A stretch of 64,000 bases of DNA from Citrobacter braakii (GCF_002075345.1 NZ_NAEW01000004.1:1-64000); one strand, 5' to 3'. Counted from the first letter of the stretch, positions 49,418 to 58,831 are shown. A program made the numbers and translations. The notes: generated by a model from the letters alone, not told the origin.

Positions 49418-50704
49418 TCAGGCTTTACTGGGCAACGCCCCAATAGCATGGGAGCTTTTCACGGTCAGCGTAACGACGGCAGAACACAACAGCGCGGCAA
49501 TCATAAAGATAAAGGCGCTGTTATAACTTCCACCACTGCTTTGAATCAGCCAGCCGATGATAGGTGCAGAAACGACTCCCGCCATCTGACCGCCAAAGTT
49601 AACGATCCCGGATGCCCGCCCCATGATGTTGCTGGGAATGGTGTCCATCAGAATGCCCCAAAATGTCGCCATGGCGAAGAACATGAACAGGGCTGAAATA
49701 CACTGATAAACCACCGCCATATCTGCACTGCTCACGCTGAAGGTCAGGTACAGGAAACCCGCGGCAATAACGGAGGTCACGACATACAACGTTTTACGCT
49801 GGGGTTTAAATTTATCTGAGCAATAGCCGCCTAACAACGTTCCGCCTGCGCCAAACAGGAAGGGAATGGCCGCCATAACGCCGGTTTTTGCCAGAGAAAA
49901 CTCACGAACGGTGATCAGGTAGCTTGGCAGCCAGGTTGAAAAGCCCCAGAAGGTGATATCAAACAAAAACCAGATACTTGCCATTTGCCAGAGCACCGGC
50001 ATTTTGAGGACGTCTTTAAACGCGATGCCGCTGGTGTTTTGCAGGCTTCCCTGCTCGTCAGCAGCCAGTTCCGCCAGATCCTGCTGCGTAATTGCGGGGT
50101 GATCTTTCGGATTGTCACGGGTAAATAAGTAAATCCCCGCCGCGATAAACAGACCCGGAATACCTAGCACGATAAAGACCATGTGCCAGCCAAAGGCCCC
50201 GATTATACTTGCGGCTACCACTACCGCCAGCGCCGGGCCTAAGGTGTTTACCGTTGACTGAATCGCCGTGGCGCGGCCACGTTCTTTCGACGGGAAATAG
50301 GTTGATATCATCTTCCAGGAAGCCGACGGGAAACAACCTTCACCAACACCAAAGAAGAAGCGAACGGCCAGCATTAGCGGCAGCGTCAACACGGCGCCGG
50401 TTAAGCTGGTGAAAACAGACCACCAGGCAATACCGATGGCCATGATTTTGCGCGAACCAAACTTATCCGCCAGTAAACCGCCGGGAATTTGAAACGCGGC
50501 ATAACCAATAAAAAAGGCGCTAATAATTAACCCTTGTTGGGTCGTATCCAGATTTAAATCTTTGCCGATATAAGGGAGCGAAACGCTCATCACCATTCTG
50601 TCGAGAAAAGAGAGCAGCCACGCCAGCCAGATCAATGTCAGGACGGTATACCTTGCTTTCCAGGTCTTTGGTTTACCTGAAGGTAAAGACGTTTGTAGGT
50701 TCAT
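49418..50704 (-). CDS. MFS transporter (anion:cation symporter family)
   Basis: 428 residues with 12 predicted membrane spans. Motif A-like GGLLADKFGSRKIMAIGIAW near residue 75 and GVGEGCFPSASWKMISTYFP near 118 are typical of the ACS family (GudP/ExuT-type). It is the last gene of the operon with dpaL, ygeY-like and D-aminoacylase genes, so it probably imports an amino-acid derivative such as an N-acyl-D-amino acid; this is inferred from context. 78 bases separate it from the D-aminoacylase gene. Confidence 0.8.
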   Translation of the reverse strand: MNLQTSLPSGKPKTWKARYTVLTLIWLAWLLSFLDRMVMSVSLPYIGKDLNLDTTQQGLIISAFFIGYAAFQIPGGLLADKFGSRKIMAIGIAWWSVFTSLTGAVLTLPLMLAVRFFFGVGEGCFPSASWKMISTYFPSKERGRATAIQSTVNTLGPALAVVVAASIIGAFGWHMVFIVLGIPGLFIAAGIYLFTRDNPKDHPAITQQDLAELAADEQGSLQNTSGIAFKDVLKMPVLWQMASIWFLFDITFWGFSTWLPSYLITVREFSLAKTGVMAAIPFLFGAGGTLLGGYCSDKFKPQRKTLYVVTSVIAAGFLYLTFSVSSADMAVVYQCISALFMFFAMATFWGILMDTIPSNIMGRASGIVNFGGQMAGVVSAPIIGWLIQSSGGSYNSAFIFMIAALLCSAVVTLTVKSSHAIGALPSKA

Positions 50705-50782
50705 TGTGATGTCCTTAGGGTGTAGTGATCTACCGCGGCCATAAATGGTCGCGATAAATCAATGCGTGTTTAGCGTTATTTA

Positions 50783-52375
50783 TTAATATTGTTTTCTAAT
50801 AACCGTACCGCTACAGGCATAACTTTCAGTGCCATTGATTAAGGCAATGCGCCCATTAACCATGACAATTTCAATCCCTTCCGGATATTGATTGGGTTCA
50901 ACAAAAGTGCCCTTATCGGCAATGGTGTTAGGATCGAACATCACAATATCCGCCGCATAACCCACTTTCAGCAGCCCACGATCCTGCAGGCCTAATACCT
51001 CAGCGGGTTTGCCAGTCATCTTACGGATTGCCGCTTCCCAGCTCAGACATCCCTCTTCACGCACATATTTACCGAGCACACGAGGGAATGCGCCAAACAC
51101 GCGCGGATGCGGTTTGCCAGCCCCCATTAAACCGTCGGTACAGACGTTTTGCTCAGGACGGCAAAGGAACTTAATCACATGCTCTTCAGTACCGTAAAAG
51201 TCGACCATCCCAACGGCGTTTTCTTCTTCAAACAGCAGATCGAAGGTGGCGTTGTACGGATCTTTTCCGCGTAGCTCGCCCAACTGAACGAGGTTCAGAC
51301 CGACGGCATCCTGGTTTTTTGTCGTTTTCACGCTGGTGACAAAAATCTGGTCCAGCCCGGCAAAATCGATAAAGTTATCCCAGCCAGGAATGCCCTGCTG
51401 AATATCGTCGATCATTTTGGCGCGCAGTTCAGGCGAGGCCAGCCGCTCAAGTAATTTGTCAGTGCCACCGGAGTGGACCCACGGCGGCAGGATCACGCCG
51501 AGCATCGTGCTGCCCGCCACATACGGATACTGGTCGAAAGAGATACGAATCCCCTCTTCCTGCGCCTGTTCCAACATGCCCAGCATCTGGTCAATCAGCC
51601 CCCAGTTTTTCTTACCGCAAACCTTCATGTGTGAAATATGCAGCCAGACACCGGTGGCGGTGGCGATATCAATCAGTTCCTGCGTTGAGTTGATAATATC
51701 GTCTGCTTCACTGCGCTGATGCACCACAAAGATCCCGTCATATTTCGCCGTCACTTTGCACAGTTCAATCATTTCGGCGGTATCGCCAAAGGCGCAAGGC
51801 ATGTAGATGAGCCCAGTGGAAAGACCAAACGCCCCCGCTTGTAACTCCCGCTCAAGGATTTCGCACATCTTCGCCACATCCTCACGAGTAGAGGGGCGCC
51901 CATCCAGGCCCATGGCTTCCATGCGTACGTTGCCATGCGGAACTAAATACGCGAGGTTTGTCGCCGGATGACGCGATGCCAGCAGATTGAGGTAGCCGTC
52001 TGTGTTTTTATATTTCCAGTCTATTTTGTCGGTATCGCCATCCAGTCCGGCGATATTTTTACGCCAGGCCGGAATATATTCTTCAGGCAACGGCGCCAGG
52101 GCGACACCATCCTGCCCTAACAGCTCGGTGGTAATACCCTGACGAATTTTTGCCGACAGCGCGGGGTTAATAATGGCCGACAGGTCAGAGTGCGTATGGG
52201 TATCAATAAAACCAGGACAAATAATTTTTCCCGTTGCGTCAATAACCTGCTCATTAACGCCAACGTCAATTTGTCCGATTGCGACAATGCGTCCTTCGTC
52301 AACCATCACATCGGCAATTCTGCCTTTGCTGCCCGTCCCATCGATTACATTTCCGTTTTTGAAAATGGTTTTCAT
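50783..52375 (-). CDS. D-aminoacylase (N-acyl-D-amino acid deacylase)
   Basis: 530 residues, amidohydrolase fold. The metal-binding HxH is in GFIDTHTHSDLSAIINPAL (His60, His62), with further conserved histidines in VVHQRSEADD near residue 218 and HISHMKVCGK near 250, and Asp in CTDGLMGAGKPHPRVFG near 415. Length and motifs match the N-acyl-D-amino-acid deacylase family, which frees D-amino acids for the lyase. Third gene of the operon. The exact acyl substrate cannot be told. Confidence 0.88.
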   Translation of the reverse strand: MKTIFKNGNVIDGTGSKGRIADVMVDEGRIVAIGQIDVGVNEQVIDATGKIICPGFIDTHTHSDLSAIINPALSAKIRQGITTELLGQDGVALAPLPEEYIPAWRKNIAGLDGDTDKIDWKYKNTDGYLNLLASRHPATNLAYLVPHGNVRMEAMGLDGRPSTREDVAKMCEILERELQAGAFGLSTGLIYMPCAFGDTAEMIELCKVTAKYDGIFVVHQRSEADDIINSTQELIDIATATGVWLHISHMKVCGKKNWGLIDQMLGMLEQAQEEGIRISFDQYPYVAGSTMLGVILPPWVHSGGTDKLLERLASPELRAKMIDDIQQGIPGWDNFIDFAGLDQIFVTSVKTTKNQDAVGLNLVQLGELRGKDPYNATFDLLFEEENAVGMVDFYGTEEHVIKFLCRPEQNVCTDGLMGAGKPHPRVFGAFPRVLGKYVREEGCLSWEAAIRKMTGKPAEVLGLQDRGLLKVGYAADIVMFDPNTIADKGTFVEPNQYPEGIEIVMVNGRIALINGTESYACSGTVIRKQY

Positions 52376-52442
52376 CGTTATTCTCCATAGCGGTGTCGCT
52401 TCACGACACCACTTGTAAGGTAAGAGGTTGTTATCTTTCTTT

Positions 52443-53627
52443 TTATTGGCGATAGAGTGTCTGAATGATGCTGTAATAGCCGCTGGCCGAGCCGGTTAAC
52501 TGATCAATCTCGATATATTCATCGATGGTGTGGGCCAGGTTTTCACGTGAAGGTCCGAAGCCGATAGTTTTAATTCCCGCTTCGCCCGCATAGTGGCTGC
52601 CGTTGGTGCAAAATGAGTACTGTGTGATGGTTGGATTAAACCCGGCCTCGCGAACGCCAGCCAGAGCGGCCTGCACGAATTCGTCAGACTCGTCATACAC
52701 CCAGCCCGGGAAGAAGCGCTCGCCCTCAATCGTGGCACCGGTATAGCAAGACTCCTGACCTACCGCGTAGGAGACACGGGCCTTAAACTGCGGATCCTGT
52801 GCGGTAAGTTCCGCAAGCGCATTTTCCAGTGGGGCAATAACACTTTCTTTGGTTTCACCCACCAGCAAACGACGATCGTAGGTTGCGCGACAATAATCCG
52901 GCACTACCGAAGCTCCCGGGTATGGCGAAGATTTAATGTCGGTAAGCTCCAGAATGCCAGGCCCCAGTACCGGGTGCGTGGGCGGAGTGATTGTGCGAAT
53001 TTTGTCGATCAATTGCGCCATTTTGTACACCGCGTTAATGCCTGCCTGCGGGTTGGCGGAATGCGCGGGTTTACCAAACGTTTCGACCACAATTTCAGCG
53101 CGGCCACGCTGACCAATTTTCAGGTTTAACTCGGAAGCTTCACCGATGATCACGTAGTCCGGCTTATAGCGCTCGCTGACCAGCCGGGCAGCAATACCTT
53201 CAAAGCACTCCTCATGCACGATGCAGGCAACGTAGATTTTGCCGGCAAAATTACGCTGATTGTCCTGGCCGAAAAAACCCACGGCGGAAATCATCGCCGC
53301 CACGGCACCTTTCATATCGGTTGTACCGCGACCATAAATTTTGCCATCGTCGATATCGCCGCCGTACGGGTTGCGGCTCCACTTCTCTTCGTTGACCGGC
53401 ACGGTATCGATATGTCCATCGAGAACCAGCGTTTTCCCCGGCTGATTGCCTACAATGCCGCCCACAATGTTGCCGTACTTATCAACGTGGATGTCATCGA
53501 ACTGGTAATGCTGCATCATTTTTTTTATGGCATTAACCACTTCCCCTTCCTGACCGGAATAACTTTTTTGTTGGATCAGCGCCTGACAGTTTTTAATAAC
53601 TTCATCAATACGTTTTGCAGATAACAT
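52443..53627 (-). CDS. YgeY-like M20-family metallohydrolase
   Basis: 394 residues from the ATG at 53627 (GGAG upstream; an ORF start at 53651 lies before this site). Metal ligands: LDGHIDTVPVNEEKW (His, Asp near residue 74), GRGTTDMKGAVAAM (Asp near 107), HEECFEGIAA (Glu-Glu near 140), IGEASELNLKIGQRG (near 165) and a C-terminal NLAHTIDEYI (His). This is the M20 peptidase/deacetylase layout with the pattern of YgeY, which in E. coli neighbours the DpaL homologue YgeX. It probably removes an acyl or carbamoyl group from an amino acid derivative. Second gene of the operon. Confidence 0.85.
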   Translation of the reverse strand: MLSAKRIDEVIKNCQALIQQKSYSGQEGEVVNAIKKMMQHYQFDDIHVDKYGNIVGGIVGNQPGKTLVLDGHIDTVPVNEEKWSRNPYGGDIDDGKIYGRGTTDMKGAVAAMISAVGFFGQDNQRNFAGKIYVACIVHEECFEGIAARLVSERYKPDYVIIGEASELNLKIGQRGRAEIVVETFGKPAHSANPQAGINAVYKMAQLIDKIRTITPPTHPVLGPGILELTDIKSSPYPGASVVPDYCRATYDRRLLVGETKESVIAPLENALAELTAQDPQFKARVSYAVGQESCYTGATIEGERFFPGWVYDESDEFVQAALAGVREAGFNPTITQYSFCTNGSHYAGEAGIKTIGFGPSRENLAHTIDEYIEIDQLTGSASGYYSIIQTLYRQ

Positions 53628-53663
53628 GGGTTTCTCCGTTATTTCTCTCAATCAGGAAATGTG

Positions 53664-54878
53664 TTATTTGATGCCCGGGTACTGACCGCCCCAGACAATA
53701 TCCAGATATTGTTGTGGGTCGGTGTCGCCTTCGGTACTGACCAACAGCACGCGGGAATGCGCATCCAGCCCCAGTTGTTCACGCGTTTGCGCCAGTTCAG
53801 GTGAGGTCATCAGCAGCGCCAGCAGACCGGAAGTGACCGCGCCGGACTCACCAGATACGATCTGCGGATCGCCCGCCAACGGATTACCCAGCATGCGCAT
53901 GCCCAGCGCTGCGACTTCATCAGGGCAGGAGGCAAATGCGTTGGCATAATCACGTAGCAGTTTCCAGCCGATGCTGTTCGCCTCACCGCAGGCGAGACCA
54001 GCCATCACGGTTTGCAAATCGCCGCCCACCGCAATTGCATCCCCCTCTTTAGAACGGGCAGAGCGGTAAAGACAATCGGCAATTAACGCTTCAGCGACGA
54101 TCACTTTCGGGCGGTGTGCACCCCAGGCTGCCGTCACCATTCCCTGCACCATTCCGGCAAACGAGCCAACGCCTGCCTGAACAAAAATATGCGTCGGCGC
54201 AACCTGATGCAGTTGGTCTATCGCCTCCAGCATCAGCGTGCCGTAGCCCTGCATAATCCACTGCGGGATTTTTTCATACCCTTCCCAGGCGGTATCCTGC
54301 ACCACAATCCAGCCATGCTTTTGTGCTTGTTCCGCGGTCATGCGAACCGCATCGTCATAGTTCATATCGACGATTTCAGCGGTAGCGCCTTCATTACGGA
54401 TGGAGGTCAAACGCTGCTGCGAAGAGCCCTTCGGCATATAAACCACGGCGTTTTGCTTCAGCTGGCGCGCCATCCACGCCACACCGCGACCGTGGTTGCC
54501 ATCGGTGGTGGTGGCAAACGTGACGGTTTGGAGATCGCGGCGTACCTCTTCGCTGGTCATCACGTTAAACGGCAGTTCACTGATATCCTTGCCGATTAAT
54601 TCCGCGATATGGCACGCCATCGCATAGGAGCCGCCTAACGCTTTGAAGGCTTTCAGGCCAAAACGCTGAGACTCATCCTTGAGATAGATATTTTTAACAC
54701 CCAGCTTTTGTGCAAGAGCCGGCAGCGTATATAACGGCGTCGGCGCATAACCCGGAATAGACCGATGAAAATTCAACGCTTTTACCAGCTCCTGGCGACT
54801 AAACGGTGCCAGCGGCGCGTTTGGATGTTCAGTAAACGGTGTCTGGTTGATAAAAAATGATAAGTTTTCCTGCATCAT
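53664..54878 (-). CDS. dpaL: Diaminopropionate ammonia-lyase
   Basis: 404 residues (E. coli YgeX/DpaL 398). PLP fold type II. The PLP lysine is in RFGLKAFKALGGSYAMACH (Lys79 by alignment to the E. coli enzyme). Family blocks TTDGNHGRGVAWMARQLKQN, YGTLMLEAIDQLH and SGESGAVTSG are present. It converts 2,3-diaminopropionate (D and L forms in the E. coli enzyme) to pyruvate and ammonia. First gene of the operon, behind a sigma-54 promoter. Two ATGs (54878 and 54875) are possible starts. Confidence 0.92.
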   Translation of the reverse strand: MMQENLSFFINQTPFTEHPNAPLAPFSRQELVKALNFHRSIPGYAPTPLYTLPALAQKLGVKNIYLKDESQRFGLKAFKALGGSYAMACHIAELIGKDISELPFNVMTSEEVRRDLQTVTFATTTDGNHGRGVAWMARQLKQNAVVYMPKGSSQQRLTSIRNEGATAEIVDMNYDDAVRMTAEQAQKHGWIVVQDTAWEGYEKIPQWIMQGYGTLMLEAIDQLHQVAPTHIFVQAGVGSFAGMVQGMVTAAWGAHRPKVIVAEALIADCLYRSARSKEGDAIAVGGDLQTVMAGLACGEANSIGWKLLRDYANAFASCPDEVAALGMRMLGNPLAGDPQIVSGESGAVTSGLLALLMTSPELAQTREQLGLDAHSRVLLVSTEGDTDPQQYLDIVWGGQYPGIK

Positions 54879-54956
54879 AAAACCTCATTGTTCTGGTATT
54901 TCACTCCCTGTAATAGACGTATACAGAGATATTTACGCTATCGGTATTGCCAATAG

Positions 54957-54972
54957 AGCAAAATGCTTACCA
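54957..54972 (-). promoter_or_regulatory. Sigma-54 promoter of the dpaL operon
   Basis: The minus strand reads TGGTAAGCATTTTGCT: GG and GC at the required -24/-12 spacing, with TTGC complete. It lies about 80 bases before the dpaL start. A sigma-54 activator gene diverges on the other side, which makes the assignment strong. Confidence 0.78.
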
Positions 54973-55091
54973 GTTTTTTATTAATCGAGTAAAACCTTAT
55001 AAATATTTTAACAAAGTCTTTATTTTCAAATAATTAAAAAGAAACCGAGATGGGCGCTGAAAAATACCACAGCGTTAGTTTATCGCCTCGC

Positions 55092-55122
55092 TTGATAAAT
55101 TCTCACAATTGATAAATAGTGT
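55092..55122. promoter_or_regulatory. Candidate activator-binding repeats (UAS)
   Basis: TTGATAAAT occurs at 55092-55100 and again at 55109-55117 (period 17), overlapped by the inverted pair TCACA (55102-55106) and TGTGA (55119-55123 region). They lie 120-150 bases upstream of the sigma-54 promoter, the normal distance for enhancer sites. The 376-base gap 54879-55254 holds nothing else that I can see. Confidence 0.45.
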
Positions 55123-55254
55123 GATCGCGGAAGATAAAATAAAAAAAACATCCAAAAACAGAGCGGTAGATTGATTCTTCGCAAATCATTTTTGCATTGC
55201 TTCGCATATTTATCATCTCCCTTGAGAAATGCCACTCACTGCCGGAGAAGTACC

Positions 55255-57003
55255 ATGATTTCAGTACTCAGCAATATCCAGGATGATATCTGCAATTATG
55301 CCGACGCTATTTCTGGCATAACCGGAACGGATGTTGAAATCATCGATGAATCCTTAATGCGCATCGCTGGCACCGGTAAATACCGACATATGCTCAATGA
55401 AAACGTGGCAAAAAATGGCTACATCTACCACCACGTTTTGCAGGTCCGAGAAACGGTTCTTATCAAAAACCCCGGCGAACATCCGCTGTGTCAGTTATGT
55501 GAAAAACACCACTACTGTTCTGAAATGCTGGATTTGAACGCACCAATTTTTCTCAACAATCGTGTGATTGGCGTGATCGGAATTATTTGCTCAACCCAGG
55601 CGCAGCGTGACGCGTTATTGAGCCAGATTGATAAATTTGTCACTTTTATTGAGCAAATCGCGGTGATGATCTCCAGTAAGGTCTTTGAATGTCTGGAGCG
55701 TTTACGCGCGCAGGAAACCCTCGGCGCATTTCGGCGTCTGATCGATGCCATGGACCGCGGCGTTGTAGCAATTGATGGCAATGGTCTTATCTGGCATGCC
55801 AATCATTCAGCCGATCGCATTCTCAACCGCGAAGTTCAGGGATTACCGCTGACCATTGAAACAACCGGGGACAGTTTGTATGGCGATGAAGAAGCATGGC
55901 TGACGCTTGAAGGCCAGAAACACCATGTACTGTGCAAACAAATTTCGCTCTCCTCGCTGGATAACGATCGCTTAACGATGGTCATCTTTCGTGATGCGCA
56001 CGACTACCTGAGTAACCTTACTCCATCCCCTTATGAGTCTGACACGCAGGTGCGGCTGATTGGCCACTCTTCCTCAATGGAGCAGCTCAGAAGCACCATT
56101 AGCAAAATTGCCAACAGCTACGCCAGCGTGCTCATCACCGGGGAAAGCGGCTCGGGTAAAGAGGTCGTGGCATTTGCCATTCACCAAAACAGCCCCCGTA
56201 AAGCCGCCCCTTTCGTGACAATCAACTGCGCGGCAATCCCCGAGCAACTACTGGAAAGCGAACTGTTTGGCTATGTACGCGGTGCATTTAGCGGTGCAGA
56301 TCCCAAAGGACGAATGGGGAAATTTGAACTGGCCAACGGCGGCAGCCTGTTTCTGGATGAGATCGGCGATATGCCGCTGCACCTGCAGGCCAAGCTGCTC
56401 AGGGTGTTGCAGGAAAAAGCGATCACCCGCGTGGGTTCTAATAACATCATTAATATTGATGTGCGCATTATTGCCGCGACCAACAAAAATATTAGCGCGA
56501 TGGTGGAGAATAATCAGTTTCGCGAAGACCTTTTCTATCGCCTGAATGTCGTCCCTCTGGTGCTTCCTTCCCTGCGTGAACGCAGGGCTGATATCGCCGT
56601 CCTCGCACAATACTTTGCCGATGAGTTTTCGGTCAGTTACCAACGTGCACCGCAAAAACTGCCCGATGACGTTATTAATCGCCTTTATGCCTGGCACTGG
56701 CCGGGGAACATTCGTGAATTACGCAACGTCATCGAATACATTTTTGTGATGCGCGGAGAAGCCGCCGGGATCAACGCCAGCCATCTGCCCCCTTATTTAC
56801 TCTCCCCGGCTGACAGCAGGAAAACCACGATGACCGCACAACCCCGACAGCTGGCGATCCAAGGAAAACAAGCGGAAAGGGACGCCATCGAAAATGCCAT
56901 TCAGCGATTTGGTTCAAGCGTGGAGGGCAAAAAACAGGCTGCATCAGAACTGGGAGTCAGTATTGCCACGCTCTATCGAAAAATAAAACTGTATGGTTTG
57001 TGA
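55255..57003 (+). CDS. Sigma-54-dependent activator of the dpaL operon (YgeV-like)
   Basis: 582 residues from the ATG at 55255 (GGAGAAG upstream; an ORF start at 55171 extends into non-conserved sequence). N-terminal sensor with a Cys cluster C-x2-C-x5-C (LCQLCEKHHYCSE, near residues 80-92), a PAS-like region about 155-230, AAA+ domain with Walker A ITGESGSGKEVVAF near 298, GAFSGA loop (VRGAFSGADPKG; usual form GAFTGA) near 342 and Walker B LFLDEIGDMP near 366, and C-terminal Fis-type HTH (ASELGVSIATLYRKIKLYGL). Similar to YgeV, next to the YgeX/YgeY genes in E. coli. It is divergent from dpaL and should open its promoter. Confidence 0.88.
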   Translation: MISVLSNIQDDICNYADAISGITGTDVEIIDESLMRIAGTGKYRHMLNENVAKNGYIYHHVLQVRETVLIKNPGEHPLCQLCEKHHYCSEMLDLNAPIFLNNRVIGVIGIICSTQAQRDALLSQIDKFVTFIEQIAVMISSKVFECLERLRAQETLGAFRRLIDAMDRGVVAIDGNGLIWHANHSADRILNREVQGLPLTIETTGDSLYGDEEAWLTLEGQKHHVLCKQISLSSLDNDRLTMVIFRDAHDYLSNLTPSPYESDTQVRLIGHSSSMEQLRSTISKIANSYASVLITGESGSGKEVVAFAIHQNSPRKAAPFVTINCAAIPEQLLESELFGYVRGAFSGADPKGRMGKFELANGGSLFLDEIGDMPLHLQAKLLRVLQEKAITRVGSNNIINIDVRIIAATNKNISAMVENNQFREDLFYRLNVVPLVLPSLRERRADIAVLAQYFADEFSVSYQRAPQKLPDDVINRLYAWHWPGNIRELRNVIEYIFVMRGEAAGINASHLPPYLLSPADSRKTTMTAQPRQLAIQGKQAERDAIENAIQRFGSSVEGKKQAASELGVSIATLYRKIKLYGL

Positions 57004-57023
57004 GCCCCACTTTTTTAACAATT

Positions 57024-57044
57024 AAGCCCGCGTAGCGCGGGCTT
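57024..57044 (+). terminator. Hairpin terminator after the activator gene
   Basis: AAGCCCGCG/CGCGGGCTT with a TAG loop, 20 bases past the stop; only a short T run follows. Confidence 0.7.
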
Positions 57045-57082
57045 GTGGTGTGTATAACAGAGCAAATTAAGTACAGGGATAC

Positions 57083-57583
57083 TTAATCAAACACACCATT
57101 GATAACCGCGGTGACAATTGCCGTGCTCAGTGCAATCAACACCAGATTGTCGCCAACAACCTGCCATTCATAACCTGGGTAATACGGCAGTTGATTCAGC
57201 ATCGAGGATGGGACACTTTTCTTAGCGATCCCCGGAGGAAGTGGTTTTCCTCGCGCCAGATTTTTGGCGATGCCCGGAGGCAGTGACTTATATCCCGTCA
57301 AACCATATCTGACGGCATACTGCCTGGCCATGTTATAGCTAATATCACTATCAACATGGTCCGGCTTGCCATAATTTTTACGCTGTTCCGATTGCGAGTT
57401 GTTTTTTGGGCCTGGGTTTCCTTTCTGGCTATGACTGCTATTACCCTTATTCCCACTATTACCATGGTTGCCGCTATTACCATTTCCGTTGCCATTACCG
57501 GGGTTAGCCGAAACGGGGATAGCGCACATCGACATCGCGGCAACGGCAACTAAAGCCGTTGCTAAAGTACGGAGCCTGGACAT
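57083..57583 (-). CDS. CigR-like periplasmic protein (RcnB-type domain)
   Basis: 166 residues. Signal peptide 1-26 (LATALVAVAAMSMCAIPVSA). Residues 27-66 are a low-complexity Gly/Asn/Ser block (GNGNGNSGNHGNSGNKGNSS). The C-terminal part has the repeated LPPGIAKNLARGKPLPPGIAK motif and YYPGYEWQVVGDNLVLIALS, typical of the RcnB/CigR type. Salmonella CigR, which has the same layout, is an anti-virulence factor; whether this copy does the same is not known. AAGGAA upstream of the ATG. It is convergent with the sigma-54 activator and divergent from melR. Confidence 0.75.
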   Translation of the reverse strand: MSRLRTLATALVAVAAMSMCAIPVSANPGNGNGNGNSGNHGNSGNKGNSSHSQKGNPGPKNNSQSEQRKNYGKPDHVDSDISYNMARQYAVRYGLTGYKSLPPGIAKNLARGKPLPPGIAKKSVPSSMLNQLPYYPGYEWQVVGDNLVLIALSTAIVTAVINGVFD

Positions 57584-57741
57584 GATGATTCCTTAAGATA
57601 TGGATACATACAAAATGTATGGTATTGCGTGAATATTGGCTATCGCTATGAATCCGATTTATTGGCAGAAAAACGCTGTCGCTTTGCAAAGTGAGCAGCT
57701 TTGATTGACCGTTTTTAAAATTAAAAACCGCCATTCCCGTT

Positions 57742-57783
57742 AACTCAGATCGGCAAGCGACAGGCACAGGATCTGAGTTTTTG
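57742..57783 (+). terminator. Terminator-like hairpin upstream of melR
   Basis: AACTCAGATC (57742-57751) pairs perfectly with GATCTGAGTT (57770-57779), followed by TTTT on the plus strand. It lies in the 309-base non-coding region 57584-57892. Another stem GTTTTTAA/TTAAAAAC is at about 57712-57729. A leader attenuator of melR or the end of a small RNA are both possible. Confidence 0.5.
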
Positions 57784-57892
57784 GGAATAACTTCGCGAAA
57801 ATGGAGAGAAAACGGCGTTTTTTTTCGGTTAAGCTATGTTCATGCTTTGGCGCTACCCATGGTCAGATTCACTATTCAGGAACCCACCCATA

Positions 57893-58831
57893 ATGGCAAA
57901 AAGTACCCCGCAGCTGCCGCTCGACCCACATATGTGTCGCAGCTATGAAAAAAAGTCGCGAAGTCCGCTGGCGCTCTACTCAGAGTATCAGCGGATGGAC
58001 GTCGAGCTGCGGGCTCCGCTGGCCATGACCTACAGCCACTGGCACGGTCAGGTTGAAGTGAATGTGCCGTTTGATGGCGATGTGGAGTACCTTTTCAATG
58101 ACGAAGTGGTGAAAAGCAAACAGGGCTTTATCACGCTGTTCTGGGCCTGCACACCCCATCAGCTGACGGATGCCGGGCACTGTAAACAGATGGCCATCTT
58201 CAACTTACCGATGCATCTGTTTTTGTCCTGGCCGCTGGACAGGGAACTGATTAACCACGTGACGCATGGGATGGTGATTACGTCGCTTGCCTCGCAGCAG
58301 TTGAGCGCTTTTGAAGTGCAGCGTTGGCAGATTGAACTCAACAGCGACAATGAGCAAATTCGTCAATTAGCCATTGATGAGATTGCCCTGATGCTCAAGC
58401 GATTTAGCCTCGCTGGCTGGCGGCCAGTGCTGGGTAACAAAACATCGCGCACCCAGAAAAACAGTATTTCACGGCATTCACAGTTTTACGTCAGCCAGAT
58501 GCTGGAGTTTATTGCCGCAAACTGCGACAAACAGCTTACGGTCGATGCAATTGCCGAACACGTTAAGCTCAACCCAAATTATGCGATGGGCATTTTTCAT
58601 CGCGTGATGCAACTAACCATGAAACAGTATATTACCGCAATGCGCATCAACCATGTGCGGGCTTTGCTCAGCGATACGGATAAAACAATTCTGGATATCG
58701 CTACAATTGCAGGTTTCCGATCCAGCAGCCGTTTTTATAGCTCATTTCATAAATACGTCGGCATGCCGCCGCAGCAGTATCGCAAACTGAGCCAACAGCG
58801 CCGAAATCATTCACCTTATGCCGAGGGGTAA
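57893..58831 (+). CDS. melR: MelR-type AraC-family regulator
   Basis: 312 residues from the ATG at 57893; AGGAA about 11 bases upstream. It is closely similar to E. coli MelR (302 residues) all along: RSPLALYSEYQRMDVELRAP, HWHGQVEVNVPFDGDVEYLF, ITLFWACTPHQLTDAGHC, and the C-terminal double HTH (TMKQYITAMRINHVRALLSD, RSSSRFYSSFHKYVG). MelR activates melAB with melibiose in E. coli. No melA or melB gene lies next to it here. The N-terminus is about 10 residues longer than in E. coli. Confidence 0.85.
   Translation: MAKSTPQLPLDPHMCRSYEKKSRSPLALYSEYQRMDVELRAPLAMTYSHWHGQVEVNVPFDGDVEYLFNDEVVKSKQGFITLFWACTPHQLTDAGHCKQMAIFNLPMHLFLSWPLDRELINHVTHGMVITSLASQQLSAFEVQRWQIELNSDNEQIRQLAIDEIALMLKRFSLAGWRPVLGNKTSRTQKNSISRHSQFYVSQMLEFIAANCDKQLTVDAIAEHVKLNPNYAMGIFHRVMQLTMKQYITAMRINHVRALLSDTDKTILDIATIAGFRSSSRFYSSFHKYVGMPPQQYRKLSQQRRNHSPYAEG

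Noticed and set aside
54928-54950. Alternative sigma-54 site (TTGGCAATACCGATAGC) near dpaL
   Set aside because: GG and GC are one base too far apart; the site at 54957-54972 has the exact spacing and a complete TTGC.
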